Part shown: in pieces, positions 1 to 12,125 of the stretch
Layout: the number at the start of each line of letters is the position of its first letter
Numbering within the stretch: position 1 is the first letter of the stretch
Source: Spironucleus salmonicida
Taxonomy: Eukaryota; Fornicata; Diplomonadida; Hexamitidae
Direction of reading: 5' to 3'
Assembly (NCBI GenBank): GCA_000497125.2
Contig: CM035318.1
Coordinates: 186,001-250,000 of the forward strand
Length of the DNA: 64,000 bases
Notes under the pieces: model-generated
Databases searched by the model: none
What the model was told of the DNA's origin: nothing
What the model saw: only the letters and a program-made list of their open reading frames with translations
Position numbers and translations under genes: made by a program

Positions 1-3000
1 TATGTTTAGTTTAAACAGCTACTCACATTGGTTAGTTAGATGTTGTGGAAGGTTAGTTGACACTTAAGGGTTTGTTTGAGAATACTTTTTATGACGCTGT
101 TGATTTACCTCAACTTGGATTTATTATTGCTATAAATGCTCATAAGAGACTTTCTGCATATGGCTACAATGGTAAATGTTATGGCAAATGTGACTTAGCA
201 TTTAAACCTAGAAAGATGATTTTCCTTTAAAGTGGAGCTATATTAATATATACATATTGCGATAGGTTGGTTTAAGTTTTCATGAGAGTCTAAGAAAACG
301 GTAAAAAATGTGTGTTTGTACCAAATAGTCTCAGTACCCCAAGAATTTAAAGTTGCATTAGCACCAGTTGTCCTTAGGAGGTTCATGAATATTTAGAATA
401 AGTATTTGAATAACAAAGACCTGATGCGAATCTATTCCTGGGTAACTCTTTTATTTGTGTTGCTAGGGCCCACTCAGCTGCAGTCGTCGATTTTGCAGCA
501 TATTTTGTTTAGGTTAGTGAAAATGAAGGACTTAAAGATTTAGTGCCGAAGCAAAACCAATAGGAAAATGCATATTAATATTATATGTAATAATATAAAA
601 ATGCTGATATATCTATTTAACATGAAGCACTACAGCTTGCTGTTAAAATAACAAAAGACAAATATTAGCCGCATACAGAATTAATAAATTAGTGCAAAAA
701 TAAATTGAATCAAACACTCAAACTTTATGAAGAAGTATATCCAGATATTATTCCAGATTCTGCGCTGTAATCAGACAAATTTTAATAAATAATTGATGAA
801 ACTTTGGCATATATGTAAGATATGGAAAATGATTCTTGTAACTATGTTATTAAAGAATTCCCCAAAGAAATCAAAAAACCAGAAGACGTGAACATTAGGG
901 CATTTAATTTATCAGTTGATGTATTATCAAAATATGTTGAAAAATATGATGAAAATGATTATATGGATGCTAGAAAATAATAACTTGAAGTAATTTATGC
1001 TTAATTATAAGATAAATCTTCCAAATTTATTGAACAGTCAACTAAATATATCTAATACTAAGTTCCAATTGAAGCTGTATAAGAAGAAGTTGTAGTTGAG
1101 GAAGAGACATAAAATTAATCTACTAAAAAGAAGTTAGCTGCTAGACCAGTTAAACCAATAGTCGATGAAGAACCTAAATTATTAACTTATATTACTGAAA
1201 AAGTAGATGAAAAAACACAAGAGTTTGTTAACAGCTATGCAGATGCATGCTGGGATATTATTTAATAAACTAGAGCAGCTAACCTGAAAGCGAGATTATA
1301 TACTATTAACGAAGGTCTCAAATAATTTTTCCCTAAATTAGACTAATTTGATTTTCATTTCAACAAGACAGTTGAATCCATATTTAGAATGGACGCAACT
1401 GTAATACTTTAAAAGCAACTTACTTAGGAAATTTAGTAAAATCAAAGATAGAAAACTTAGAATGAAATAGATAAGCTAAGAAAATAAAGTGATGAAGAGT
1501 AAAACCAAAATATACAGTTTAAATCAGAAACCTCTGAACTTATAGACCCTAGTGTGGCTGACTCTATGATATCTGAGAATAAATCATTAGTTCCCAAATT
1601 TTCTAAAGTAGACCCATTAAAGATTCCTAAAATGGCATTAAAGCAATAAGAAAAAGAGCTTGATATTGAAGAGGATGTGAAAGATAATGAAGATTCCTTT
1701 GAAAAAGCGATTCTCGACGTAGAAACAGAAAACAAAGATATTGTCCATAAAAAGAGAATTTCTCGGAAAGTTCGCCAGTAAATCAAGGAGAATGAAGGCA
1801 AATTCATTGATATGTTTAATATTAATTCCGACACAGACCCAGTAATTTCAGAGCAGTAATTCATCCACATAGTTCGCTCAGCAATGTTAGCAAGGCAGGC
1901 GGTTTATAGCACTACGGTTCGTCAGAAGCATCTTCAAGTTTTCGATACTGCAATAGATGACGCAAATAGTCTTATTCATCTATATCTTCCAGAATGTGCA
2001 GTTGTGGAAAAGCGATTCGTACTTTTGCCAACGGACAAAATCGCCAAATCATCATGGGAAAGTCTCCTTTTGGCTTATGACTTGAGATTACACCAATTTT
2101 GCAGCGCAAAACAACTCCCTAGTAACCTTTCCGGACGTTAATTCATAAGAAATTTTAGAGCTATTAATCATTAAGGTTTACTGAGCTATTTGGGATATGG
2201 ATTCTCCAGTTTTAATTCATTTTATATCTTCACTTAGGCTGCTCCCGAGTTCACTTTACTTGATGTTCTATAAAACAAGGTCAAACCATTCAAAACGGAG
2301 GAGGATGTGAAAAAGTTCATTTACAAACTTTTGCAAACTGTCGATTTTTTGAATTCAGGTGAAATTAAACTTTTGCATAGAGATTTGAGACCAAGTTAAA
2401 TTTGGTTAGATATGAGTGGTGAAGAACCATGCCCTAAGATTTATCATATCGGTTTTATGTAGACCGTCTTGGCGAAAGAATAAGCAGAATTAGACATGTT
2501 TTTCGCTGCACCAGAGGTTATGTGTGGTGGTGTTACTCCGTAATCTGACGTATGGTCTATTGGTACGCTTGCGTTCAAATTGCTAGAACAATTAGTAGGC
2601 GTTAAAGCCTAACTATTCTAATAGGGAACGTTTTCTGACGACTAACCAAGAGATATTCCTCAAGGTTACAATGCCCAGCTAATGAATAATGCTTGGGTAC
2701 TAGCTTAGATGATTGAGCATGCTAAAGACGTCCAGGAGATTTCGAAAAATAGAATTATAGTCGTGAAGGATAATTTTAAAGATATTTTGCTCAAGGAAGT
2801 TAAGATTTCTGGTGAAAATCAAAAATCATTCATGCCTGCTTTCGGTATACTTCCATGGGACGCCGAAACTAAGGGAGTTCCAAGAGAGCCCAAAAATAAT
2901 GCACTTGCGAAACTCTATAAAAAGGTGGATGGCGATGCACTTGACTTCATATAGAAATGTTGGTGTATTCAACCTAGTAAGCGCGATGTTAGCCGCGTTA

Positions 3001-3053
3001 AGCTCTAACATAAATGGTTTGCGTCTCTTAATACCGAAATTGCTAAAAAGTGA
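1..3053 (+). CDS. Large protein with C-terminal pseudokinase domain (5' truncated)
   Basis: The frame is open from the first base, so the N-terminus lies outside the window; about 1,017 residues are visible. The first two thirds are Gln/Glu-rich, probably alpha-helical and not recognised. The last ~390 residues resemble a protein kinase: HRDLRPSQ (catalytic-loop position), an APEV-like motif and SDVWSIGTLAFKLLE of the C-lobe. The HRD Asp is present, but the loop Asn is Gln and the DFG motif reads HIG, so the metal-binding Asp is missing; no clear glycine loop or VAIK lysine was seen. I infer a catalytically dead scaffold kinase. Many in-frame TAA/TAG codons are read as Gln. The stop lies 16 bp from the end of the convergent LSG1 gene. 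Confidence 0.75.
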
Positions 3054-3069
3054 GAAAATTGCTTCATTT

Positions 3070-5055
3070 TCATTCTGCACTTTCCTCTTCCCCTTCAAAG
3101 TCTTCTTCTCCCTGCTCTTGTTGCTAAACTCCATTTTGAGCTTCCTAGCTCTTCCTCTGAAGTCGCAAAAAGCGCGCCATTTCTCTTCCTAGAGCATTTT
3201 CAGTATCCTCATCGTTGTGTCTCTTCATGATAATTTTCTGGGATTTCTCAATCTTCTAAACACCAATTGGAGGAAGTTAAACCCATCGTAACTTACCTTT
3301 GAAAATATCCTTCACAATACGTCTTGCACACTGACCTTGTTCAAACCCAGTTTTTAACGTCATTGCAGTAAGTAAGTCGCTCCAATTCGTATAGAAAACA
3401 GAGCTTTTTACTTCTCCGAATGCCATTCCAACACCTGTTGAGAATTTTTCAGGACGCATGATTTGGACACCATAAACTTGTTCGAATACTTAAGCAGGAA
3501 TACGCTTGCAAAGTAGTGATATAGCAGTTTGATACTCTCTTTCTTAATCAATGGGAAGGATTCCATTCAAAATAAAGTCAGCTCTACAGTGGGCAAAACT
3601 AGGAAATATAAGACCTGGGCAATCACATAATGTAATCTGCTCTGAGAGCTCAAGGGTTTGGAAATGTTTTGTCTTTCCTGGGGTCTCACCAACCGCAGTT
3701 TTAGAACCCGTTTAGAGAGCTAAAACGTTAACAGTTGACGATTTTCCTATATTTGGATAACCAATGGTGCCAATTGTAGCCTTTTTACGAGGATTGATTT
3801 AGAGTCCCAATTGTGTACTTGATAGTATCGAAAGAAGGTCTGATAGTTCCTCCCTTGTGTAAATTCTTGGGGAGAAAATATGAGCTGGTAAGGAAGCATT
3901 GTTTAAAAGGACGTCTTTAATATCAAATTGGTGAGGAATTGTGTGGTCATCCGTGTGCATGGCGACACGTGGTACTGGAATTAAATTCCTGAGCTTATCA
4001 TCAATATTTTCTTTGCGTTAATTCAGTTTAAGCTATTTTTTGGATTATTTTTATTACTTTTCAGTTGCATAACGATTAATCGCTTCAAATGACTATCTTT
4101 TTCTTCTATGTCTCTGATTCGATTCCTCAGCAAAATCTGGGTTGAACTCTTCATTTTGCTCTTCTTCACTTTCACTTGAATTTTTTTTGTTCAACTCATT
4201 TTTAATATCTTGTTCAATAGCATCAAAATCAACTGTTTCTTTACCCATCCTAATTCGAAGCTCTTTCTCTTACTGCTCTTGCTTTTCAACTTTTTCAAGA
4301 TTCGATAGAAGTTTGATAAAAGCTTCCTCTCTTAACGCACTGAAATAGACGAAATCAATTTCTCGCTCTTCAAAATATTTTGCCCATTTTTCTCTAGCGG
4401 CAAGGGGTACAAGATCGGCTTTATTTAAAATTAGTATACATCTCTTTTCTCTCTTCTATTTTCTGCCTACTTCCGCCACATATTTAACTAAATCTCTAGA
4501 ATAAAATAGCAGAGGATTTCTAGCATCGACAATTTAAAGCAAAACATCGCTAAATTCAACAACTCTCCAAAGTTGTCTCCAGAAATCTAAATTCTTCTCA
4601 AAGGGTGAAAGCTCAACTACTCTGGTTTACTCTAACTCAGCAATTGCTTCTCTCCACAAATAAAATTATTACACCTCGTCATTATGAAGTTGTTGGGGTG
4701 TTGTTTACTTGTTCCAGTTTGGTCTTCTTGGAATTCTGAGTAAATTTGTATTGGTCTTCATGAAATTCTATTGTGTTTTAGTTGATTCTTAGACCTCAAA
4801 AAAGGAACTAGCAATACGAGTTTTTGCCTCAAACTCTTTTGTAGCCCTTTCTGCTTTTGATAGTACTGAAGCAAAGTCACCTTCTTCAGTTACAGATTTA
4901 AGAGGCTAAGAGCTAGATTAATAGTGTTCTAATCCTTATTCAAAATGGGCTGTTTTTGTTAATTAATGAGAGTTCTAGACTGCATTACCTAAGAACGAAT
5001 TCTTTTCAATTTTAATAGCACCTGTATACTTACGTGCTGTTCTATGTTTTCCCAT
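3070..5055 (-). CDS. LSG1: LSG1-type circularly permuted GTPase, 60S subunit maturation
   Basis: 661 residues, close to the LSG1 family. The N-terminus MGKHRTARKYTGAI is typical. The G motifs are in permuted order: G4 NKAD at about residue 211 precedes G1 GYPNIGKSS at about 432, followed by G3-like CDCPGL. A FWRQLWRVVEFSDVLLQIVDARNP block matches the family's start of the GTPase domain. In known systems LSG1 is a cytoplasmic GTPase that releases the export adaptor NMD3 from pre-60S particles; SBDS, which acts in the same late pathway, is encoded 41 kb away. The tail is acidic (many Glu/Asp). The start is the first ATG after the A/T-rich spacer. Confidence 0.93.
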
Positions 5056-5177
5056 TTAACAAGGAACGGCAAAGGGAATGGTTTTTGTTGTAATATTATA
5101 TGCTTATTTTATTAAATTGTTAGCGATGAGATAACTATAATCGTAAACGTGCCAAACATAAATATTCACTCATAATA

Positions 5178-5819
5178 TCATTCCAAATCGGTATCTTATA
5201 AGTCATATACTCTTTTCTTTACATAATTCTTAAATGCTTGCTTTTAACGATCGCTAATTTAGTCTGATTTTTATTTAATATTAGCTTTATTAATATTTTT
5301 ATTAATGGGAAGGTCTTTAAAATATTCAAATAAATGATTACTCTATGTTCTTTGAGGTGTATATTACATAAATCTTTCATCCTCTAACTTCTAACCATTT
5401 AACTTTTGATTTATTATATCTTAATTTTTTTATTACTCATTTTCCCCCTAAAAAATTGTATTATCTTACTCATATTTATTTTTAGTTTCATTTTAAACCT
5501 ATTACTTCTCCAATTAGCTAAGTTTTTTATCGATTTTTGTCATATGTTTTGCCATTTTTGATACAGCTGATGCCATTTTTGAAATATGATCTAACATTAA
5601 GGATTATTATTAATAAATTAAATCAGATTTAGTTGAAATAGGTTTATGAATATTGTTTTAGTTTTATAACATAGTAGATGCTAAACTTGATTATGGTATT
5701 TGTTATTATCCAACAAATTATGTTACATCTGGTAACATTGTGCTGACTGATTGGAATTAAAGCTTCGCTAATTTAATATCTTTTCTTAGTTAATCAATTT
5801 CGAGCTAAGTTTGTTCCAT
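5178..5819 (-). CDS. Unknown protein, coiled-coil and Gln-rich (213 aa)
   Basis: Not recognised. It begins MEQTQLEIDQLRKDIKLAKL, a heptad-like helix, and has a second charged helix (SKMAKHMTKIDKKLSQLEKQ) near residues 75-95, suggesting an oligomeric coiled-coil protein. Most glutamines are TAA/TAG. It lies head-to-tail with the next minus-strand gene, 47 bp apart, with an A/T palindrome-rich block (5837-5862) just upstream of its start. The open frame and codon use support a real gene; no function can be assigned. Confidence 0.65.
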
Positions 5820-5866
5820 ATGGAAAAGGAAATATTTTATAATATTATGATATAATATTATAAATG

Positions 5867-6331
5867 TCACTATTCTTCTACATGGCATGCCAAATCATTT
5901 GAAGTTAAAAATTGAAATGAGTCACGTTAGATCTATTGCAATTATCTTTAGCTATTTGTGATGAAATGCTTATTAAATCGTGATACTGGGCTAGATTTGT
6001 TCTTGTTCAATTTTGTTATATACTTTTATTATTACTAAGCTTATTATACTTGCTCTTTGGGTAAAAATACTGTATTGAGAGTGATAGCCTTCAAATCTAA
6101 ATGCCTAATTGAAGCTGAAGCAGTCGTTTATGTATTCCAATACTATCTCTTTTATTTATAATGATTTGATAACTGCAGTATTTCTTTGTATGTAATTTCA
6201 TTACAATCTTCTTAAATTTTAAGTTGCTTCTTCATCTTCTCTGAATAATATATTTTAAACAACTAGTCTCTATTTTATGACTCTTCTTCTACCTCCAAAA
6301 TACCTTCTGCATCCATAATATTTTAATCCAT
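5867..6331 (-). CDS. Unknown protein (154 aa)
   Basis: Not recognised. The chosen start gives MDQNIMDAEG; a second in-frame ATG lies five codons on. The sequence is charged and Gln-rich with no membrane segment or cysteine motif. The stop is TAG-TGA, where TAG is read as Gln, so AGTGA covers the stop. It faces the plus-strand karyopherin gene across about 145 bp of A/T-rich sequence, a probable divergent promoter region. Confidence 0.6.
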
Positions 6332-6476
6332 TTCTTAATGAAACCTTTACTAACATTTTATATTATTATAGATATTTAATTTCTAAAAGTTCTCAATTTT
6401 ACAAATTTTTATATAACCATATAATATATATGAATATCATACTTTTTACAAACACGTTCCTCGCCCCTTTCCAAAA

Positions 6477-9281
6477 ATGTCATACGATGAGTTAATTGCT
6501 CAAATAAACATGCTAGATTCTCACGATCCATATTCCAAAAACTATGCATTTGAATATCTCTATAAAGTTGAAAAGGATACTAATTTCTAGTTGCTATTTC
6601 CATAACTTCTACAGTCAAATGACCTCAATTTTGTATTTTATGGGCTAAAATTCGCTGAGAATCTGGTGCTGAAAACTAATGCTTAAATTTAAGCGCTGTC
6701 TCCTTAGCTTATACTTTTTCTATAATAATTAACACTTTCGTAGGCTCCATTTTTCCTGAGGTAGAAAGCTTCTCAGCTGCTTTTCACTATGTCATTTTTC
6801 AACTTAGCTTCATTCCCTGAGAGTTTGATATTTCTATCTGATCAAAAGGATGATTAATTAGTCACTTTAGCAGCCGAAGCATTATCATAATTATCATAAT
6901 CGCTTATATCATTACATTGGAAGGGTGTTCCAATAGTAATATTGCGAAATTTCAAAGCGTAATTAATTTAGTTTTTCCACTCTTCAAATTTTGTCTCCTT
7001 TTCTCAGAAAATTTAATCAGAAAATTCAGCAAAGGCCCTTGCAAACCTACTAATTTTTCCGGCAAAATCACAACCATAAATTATAAATTTTGTTTTTTCA
7101 CATATGAAATTCTGCTAAATTAGTGAGATTTTCAAGCCAGGAAACTGCGAGTTCTTCACTATTTTACTTAAAATATGTAATAATATTTTTGCTGATTTAA
7201 AGGAATTGTAACTTGATTTTAATTTCATGTCATAAATTAATGAACTATTTTGGATCGTAGCTCTAGTTTGTAACGAATTAAAAACTTAATTTAATAGTAT
7301 ACTATGTTCAGAACTTACCGTTTTCATGAAGAATATAGTTTTTTCTCGATTTTTTAATCAGTTTATTAAATTTAGTATCGAAACTCAAATCAACAAAACA
7401 ATTAGCATCGATAGCGCTATTTTATATAAGCAAAGAAATGTGGAAAAGGTCAACTTAACGATTTACAGTTCTATGTGCAAAATGCTCGAAAGCGTTACTG
7501 TCATATATTAAAAGTGTTTTGAAACCAGTGATATTAATTTGATGAATAATCTTTTAGAATGTGTTTTATAAGTTTTAAACGTCTAGTGCGAGCCTAAAAT
7601 GAAGAAATACTTATTGGATATGTATAAGGATACATTTATTCAACTCATTGATATGATAATTTACAGTATTCAGCGCCCTACCGAAGTTCTATACTTTAAA
7701 AATGAGTTTGGAGAGGTAATTAGGGAAAAAATTGAGGAATCAAATTTGATAAATTTGAACAATTTGTAGTTAAGTGTATTAACGTCAATTGTTGGAAACT
7801 TTAGTATTTAGAATCAATATTTCGAGAAACTGCATTAAATGAGCTAAAATGGCGATGTATGTTAAATGTAATAATTAACTTATGTGTATCCCGCTTATGC
7901 TGCATCTGTTGAGCTTAAATATACTAAAAATAATACTTTGAAGATTAAGTTTGTTACACAAACTATGTAGTTATTTTTGAGTATTGCAGACGCCTTATAA
8001 CTATAAAATGATAAGCTGTTGGCTTATTATTGTAGCATTTACGTTGCTAGTAAGTCAATAACGTAGGTCAGTACCAGTTTAAAGCTGTCTTATATTATCA
8101 AATCTTATAATTACTTGTCCTCTGGTATTCCAGATATCACTGAAGCAACTGTTTAACTTTTAATTGCAATTTTTAATTCATTGAATCTAAAAGATGTTCA
8201 ACTTTAAAGTGAATTTTTTGAGCAATAAATTTTGCTTCCAATTTTCAGTATCAGTACAACTTATCTAGATTAGTATTAAATTCGTGATTTTTATTCTACT
8301 CTGACATAAATAATCACAGTTGACGATTATCTAGGAATATTGCTATTTCCAGTACAAAATCACTTTTCAGAAATCGTTAAAAATCTTAATCAAAGCATCC
8401 AAACCCATTTATTTACCAATGATGCTATTTGCAATATTTTAAATATTTTTTAGATTATTTTCTCATGTTCTGTTAATATAAATTCGGTAAGTTTAGATTA
8501 GTTTATCGAACCAATTTATGAATAAATTCGAGTTATTTGGAACTTTTATTGGTAGAACCAATAATAGTGTGATGTAATTGTTTAATCTCTTATTAAAGTT
8601 ATCTATTAAGTGTTGAAACAACTTATTTTGCATATCGATAAAGTGACTTTTAAGAACAAATATGATGGATTTATCGAATATATAATTTCGTAGGAAATAA
8701 CTCGTCTGAAATTATTTTGTGAAACTGAAAAAGCACTAAATGTTGAGCTTATATAATTTTTAGATTTGTTAACGGTAAGATAAGTTAATTTTGAACTATT
8801 TTTAATGTGCTTTGAGTAGCTTTAAAAGGTTTAGAGTATTGAGGAAGTAATTAATACATTCTGGCTTGTTTTTTAGAGCTTTTTCGAAAATGGCGCTATT
8901 TTACATACTAATTTGGTTTAAGAATAGAAGATTTAATTTTAATCTGTTTTCGTAACAATATCAACTCAATAACGATTTTCTACTTCCTTCTCATAATAAT
9001 TACTCATTAGGTTTGCTGATCAAATAAATTTTTGTATTTTAAGGCGTTCAGGATAGTAATTTATTAGCTTTTACTTACTAGAACTTATCAAAACAAATTT
9101 CTCAGCTCCAGAACAATTTATTTTGAATGTTTTTCAACAGGCGAAAGGTGTTTTGGGAGTTGAATACATTGCAAATATTTTAAGATAAAATATGACAATG
9201 TATTTTGACGAGGTACTGTAAGACGTTCTTAGTGGTAGTGACGAAGGGGTTAGGGATTTGCGGGTATTATCAAATGAGTGA
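6477..9281 (+). CDS. Karyopherin/exportin-like HEAT-repeat protein
   Basis: 934 residues made almost wholly of amphipathic helix pairs. The N-terminal segment (YAFEYLYKVEKDTNFQLLF, then LNFVFYGLKFAENLVL) resembles the importin-beta N-terminal domain, in which a first helix pair is followed by a conserved change-of-state segment. Length and all-helical character fit exportins and transportins (about 900-1,100 residues), which carry cargo through the nuclear pore with Ran-GTP. The subfamily cannot be named from sequence alone. The stop GAG-TGA is 50 bp before the next gene on the same strand. Confidence 0.6.
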
Positions 9282-9331
9282 CGCGAAATTTTAGTATTAT
9301 ATGATATATTGGTATAATTATTCCGCTCAAA

Positions 9332-10087
9332 ATGACTTATTTATAACTGATTCCTGAGGAAATACCTAAACTATTTCCAAAATTGAATTAGGTCATTTAA
9401 ATGAGGGATTTAGCATCTTAATTTACATATTTAATAGATTAAAAGGAAATTTATAAAATTTAAACTTTCTGTAAATAGTCTTTTACGGATATTTTACTAG
9501 ATATCCTCAAAGAAGATGAGTTTTTCATTTCATAAGCTAAAGTTACTCATCCAGAAGCAGCTAAAAAATTTTTATTTAACTACTACATCATTAACTATTC
9601 ACCATATGTTAAATTGAAAACTGTACAAGTATTAGAGTAATATGCAAGCTCATTCAAAAATGAAATTATATTGGATATGAAGTTGAAATAAACTGAAATA
9701 TAACAGTATTATAGGTTTCTGAAAGTTCATTTTGAAGGAGCTGTACCTGTAATGGATATCGCTAAAACGCTGTTCACGCTTTAGTTTTGGTTATATTTAT
9801 TTGAATGGATTGGCCTTCAGAATCATTTACATTAAGTTGTATAGAAATACCAGTAAGATAGTTTATTAAAAGGCTAAGTGTCTACAGAAACGTAAACGAA
9901 AAACTATACACCTAATGACTTTAATATTGAACAAAATATTTAATATTAAGTTCAGACAGATGAAATGTAACAAGAAACTAGTAATTATGAATAAAATTTT
10001 AATAAGAATATTTAATAAATTGATTAAGAGCTTAATTAAACGATGGGATTGAATATATTAACAGCCGATTTCGATTGGATTGAGTGA
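9332..10087 (+). CDS. Unknown helical protein (251 aa)
   Basis: Not recognised. It starts MTYLQLIPEEIPKLFPKLNQ and is mainly helical to about residue 170. The following tail is Gln/Asn-rich and low in complexity, much of it TAA/TAG-coded. There are no Cys pairs or transmembrane segments. It could be the C-terminal part of a larger HEAT protein, but a TGA in the other frame and its own ATG separate it from the upstream karyopherin-like gene, so it is given as a separate gene. Its stop context, AGTGAAT, equals the AGTRAAY consensus known as the Giardia poly(A) signal. Confidence 0.6.
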
Positions 10088-10121
10088 ATAATATATAGTA
10101 ATATATAATATATTAATTTAA

Positions 10122-10829
10122 ATGTATCATCTTTATATAGATCTAGGTTAGTTTTGCACCAAGATAGCGTTTCTTCCTTGTAACCAGTATTAGTTTACTA
10201 TACAAACATCTCAAGTTAACATTTTTGATCTAATTTATAACACGCTTAGAATTAATCCAGAATGCACAATTCTGATTTTACCTTAAAATCCATTTTCTGA
10301 CTAAACTTTATAAAACACTCTTACTCAACTAAATTTCTAATAAATACTTCGCCCTTTGCAATCTAGTCTATACTTTTAAGGTCAAAACGGTATTCTTATC
10401 TAATTCGGCGAAGAGCATGTCTCAGTCAATTTCTATAAAAATTAATAGCCAATCTTCAATAAGTTCACTATTTTTAATTATGGAGAAAAAAATCGAATCA
10501 AAAGGCTGTTAGTTGAAGTCAAAAAATAAGCCAATTTAATTCAGTTAAATGCCTTAAGGAAAGCCATTTAGAATGGGGTAAAGGAAGGCGTTAAATTAAT
10601 TATGGGAAAGTAAATTTATATTACCAATGAAATGGTCCAATGTAGCAACCAATTTTATTCTTAAATTATTGATTATTGTATTAACAACTGGGAATTTTAA
10701 GATAAGTAATAATTGGTGATTAGTGGGTTTTTTGCTTAGGAGTTTTTAGATTCACATGTAGATATATTTTCAAAGTTTGATGTAGTTGTAACAAATGGTT
10801 TGGCATAGGCTAGTGAATTGATTAAGTGA
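10122..10829 (+). CDS. Small divergent actin-like (ASKHA-fold) protein
   Basis: 235 residues, much shorter than actin (about 375). MYHLYIDLGQFCTKIAFLP at the start resembles the first phosphate-binding hairpin; GILIQFGEEHVSVNFYKN near residue 100 resembles the second phosphate loop; QQLVISGFFAQEFLD near the C-terminus resembles the third nucleotide-binding motif. The usual Gly-Gly and Asp-Gly-Thr residues are not kept. I infer a reduced actin-related protein that may not hydrolyse ATP. Other ASKHA proteins are possible. A 33-bp A/T-only block lies directly upstream. Confidence 0.5.
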
Positions 10830-11857
10830 AGTGATTATTTAATATAATTTAGTAATGCATATATTAAATAAAAGGAATTTTGATAAGTATATTCATCCAA
10901 TAAGTTTCCATATTCTTTAATTATCTCAATAAAATTGTATATAAGAAAATGATGAATTATTTACTCGGTAAAACTTGTTAATATAAATAATGTAAATATT
11001 ACAGTTAAACTATTATTCTTAAATTTTTATAGAAAGAATATCAACTAATGTGTATTATTTGTATAAAATAAAAATTCAACACTCAACCAATATCAAATTA
11101 TAGAGTTCATGAAAGTAGTATCATTGATTTCGGATTTAGTGAATATATATATTATCTAATAAATATTATTCTATGTGTAGATAGTAACTAGGTTACTTGT
11201 TTACTAAAGTTGATAGTTACAACATTAATTTTAATTTTATATACAGAAAAACATTAATTGGAGATAAATAAGTAATAAAAATAATACAGCAAAGTTCTTA
11301 TAGTTAAAGATAGGATATAACTAATGGTAATATATATTAGTTATATGCTTTGACTATATACATATCGACAGTACCTTAAAAATTAAACATAAAATGTCAC
11401 ATACAATCCTTTTTGAATTACTTATTATTTATAATTTTACTGCTTTAAAACTATTATCTTTTTTTTAGTTTGGCTTAATAAGTTTTTTGTTATATAGATA
11501 TAATTATATCAGATTGTAAATTGATGAAGCATAATAAAAATAGTCATTTTTTATTTACGTAATTTATTCCAGACCATCTATTAATACTATAAACTATAGA
11601 GATAACAAATTAATTTAAAGTTAATGCAATTTTATATTTGTGATTATATTGAATATTTGACCTTAGTCTGTATAAATAAATTTATATTTTTCATTATATA
11701 TGGATTTATTAGGTCATATTATAAAATATTATCAAAAATTCTTAATATTATTACAATGTTTTTATATATGAAATTAAAAATAATAAAACTACATCAATTG
11801 AGTCATGATTTCGTAATGTTAATCAATATAATATACCTATAATACTTTAATTTAAAA
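10830..11857. other. Longest gene-poor stretch, very A/T-rich
   Basis: About 1 kb with no supportable gene. Open frames exist on both strands, but with TGA as sole stop in very A/T-rich DNA such frames arise by chance. The longest (10949-11353, plus) has Lys/Ile/Tyr-heavy composition dictated by base content. No tRNA, snRNA motif or tandem repeat was recognised. Confidence 0.5.
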
Positions 11858-12109
11858 ATGAACTGGAAATAATAATATCAATCTAATGCATGGACAGGTC
11901 TAGAACCAGTTATTAAAAGTTATGAAGACTCTGAATTTGCTATTTAAAAATTAGTTTTAATAGCTAGAGAAATGGATATGCGTTTTCAAATAACACCATC
12001 GGTGTTTTAACTAGCTATGCATGAATACGTTGGATTAGCTTTAGATGATGTTGAAGCTAGAGAAGTTATTGAAGAAGATTATGAAATTGATGAATGTGGC
12101 GTATTTTGA
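11858..12109 (+). CDS. Unknown small acidic protein (83 aa)
   Basis: Not recognised. It starts MNWKQQYQSNAWTGLEPVIK and ends in an acidic stretch (DVEAREVIEEDYEIDECGVF). The frame stays open upstream to 11624, but that part has the hydrophobic A/T-driven composition of non-coding DNA, so the ATG where composition changes was chosen. The stop is followed by GTGAAT, giving AGTGAAT. It converges with the next gene, 16 bp between stops. Confidence 0.6.
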
Positions 12110-12125
12110 GTGAATTAATAATAGT

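Noticed and set aside
1-3053. Interpretation of gene 1 as a decayed pseudogene with dozens of stops
   Set aside because: All interruptions are TAA/TAG, which are sense codons throughout the window; TGA is absent until the end.
2826-3134. Antisense frame opposite gene 1 and the LSG1 end
   Set aside because: Overlaps two well-supported genes and has no recognisable content.
9279-10087. Frameshift joining the karyopherin-like gene to the following frame
   Set aside because: The first frame ends at a TGA in typical GAG-TGA context and the second has its own ATG after a 50-bp spacer, so two genes are the simpler reading.
10949-11353. 134-codon open frame on the plus strand in the gene-poor stretch
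   Set aside because: With TGA as only stop, frames this long are expected by chance in DNA this A/T-rich, and composition (Lys, Ile, Tyr, Gln) follows base content.
11624-11857. In-frame upstream extension of the small gene at 11858
   Set aside because: Composition is that of non-coding A/T-rich DNA, with an abrupt change at the chosen ATG.
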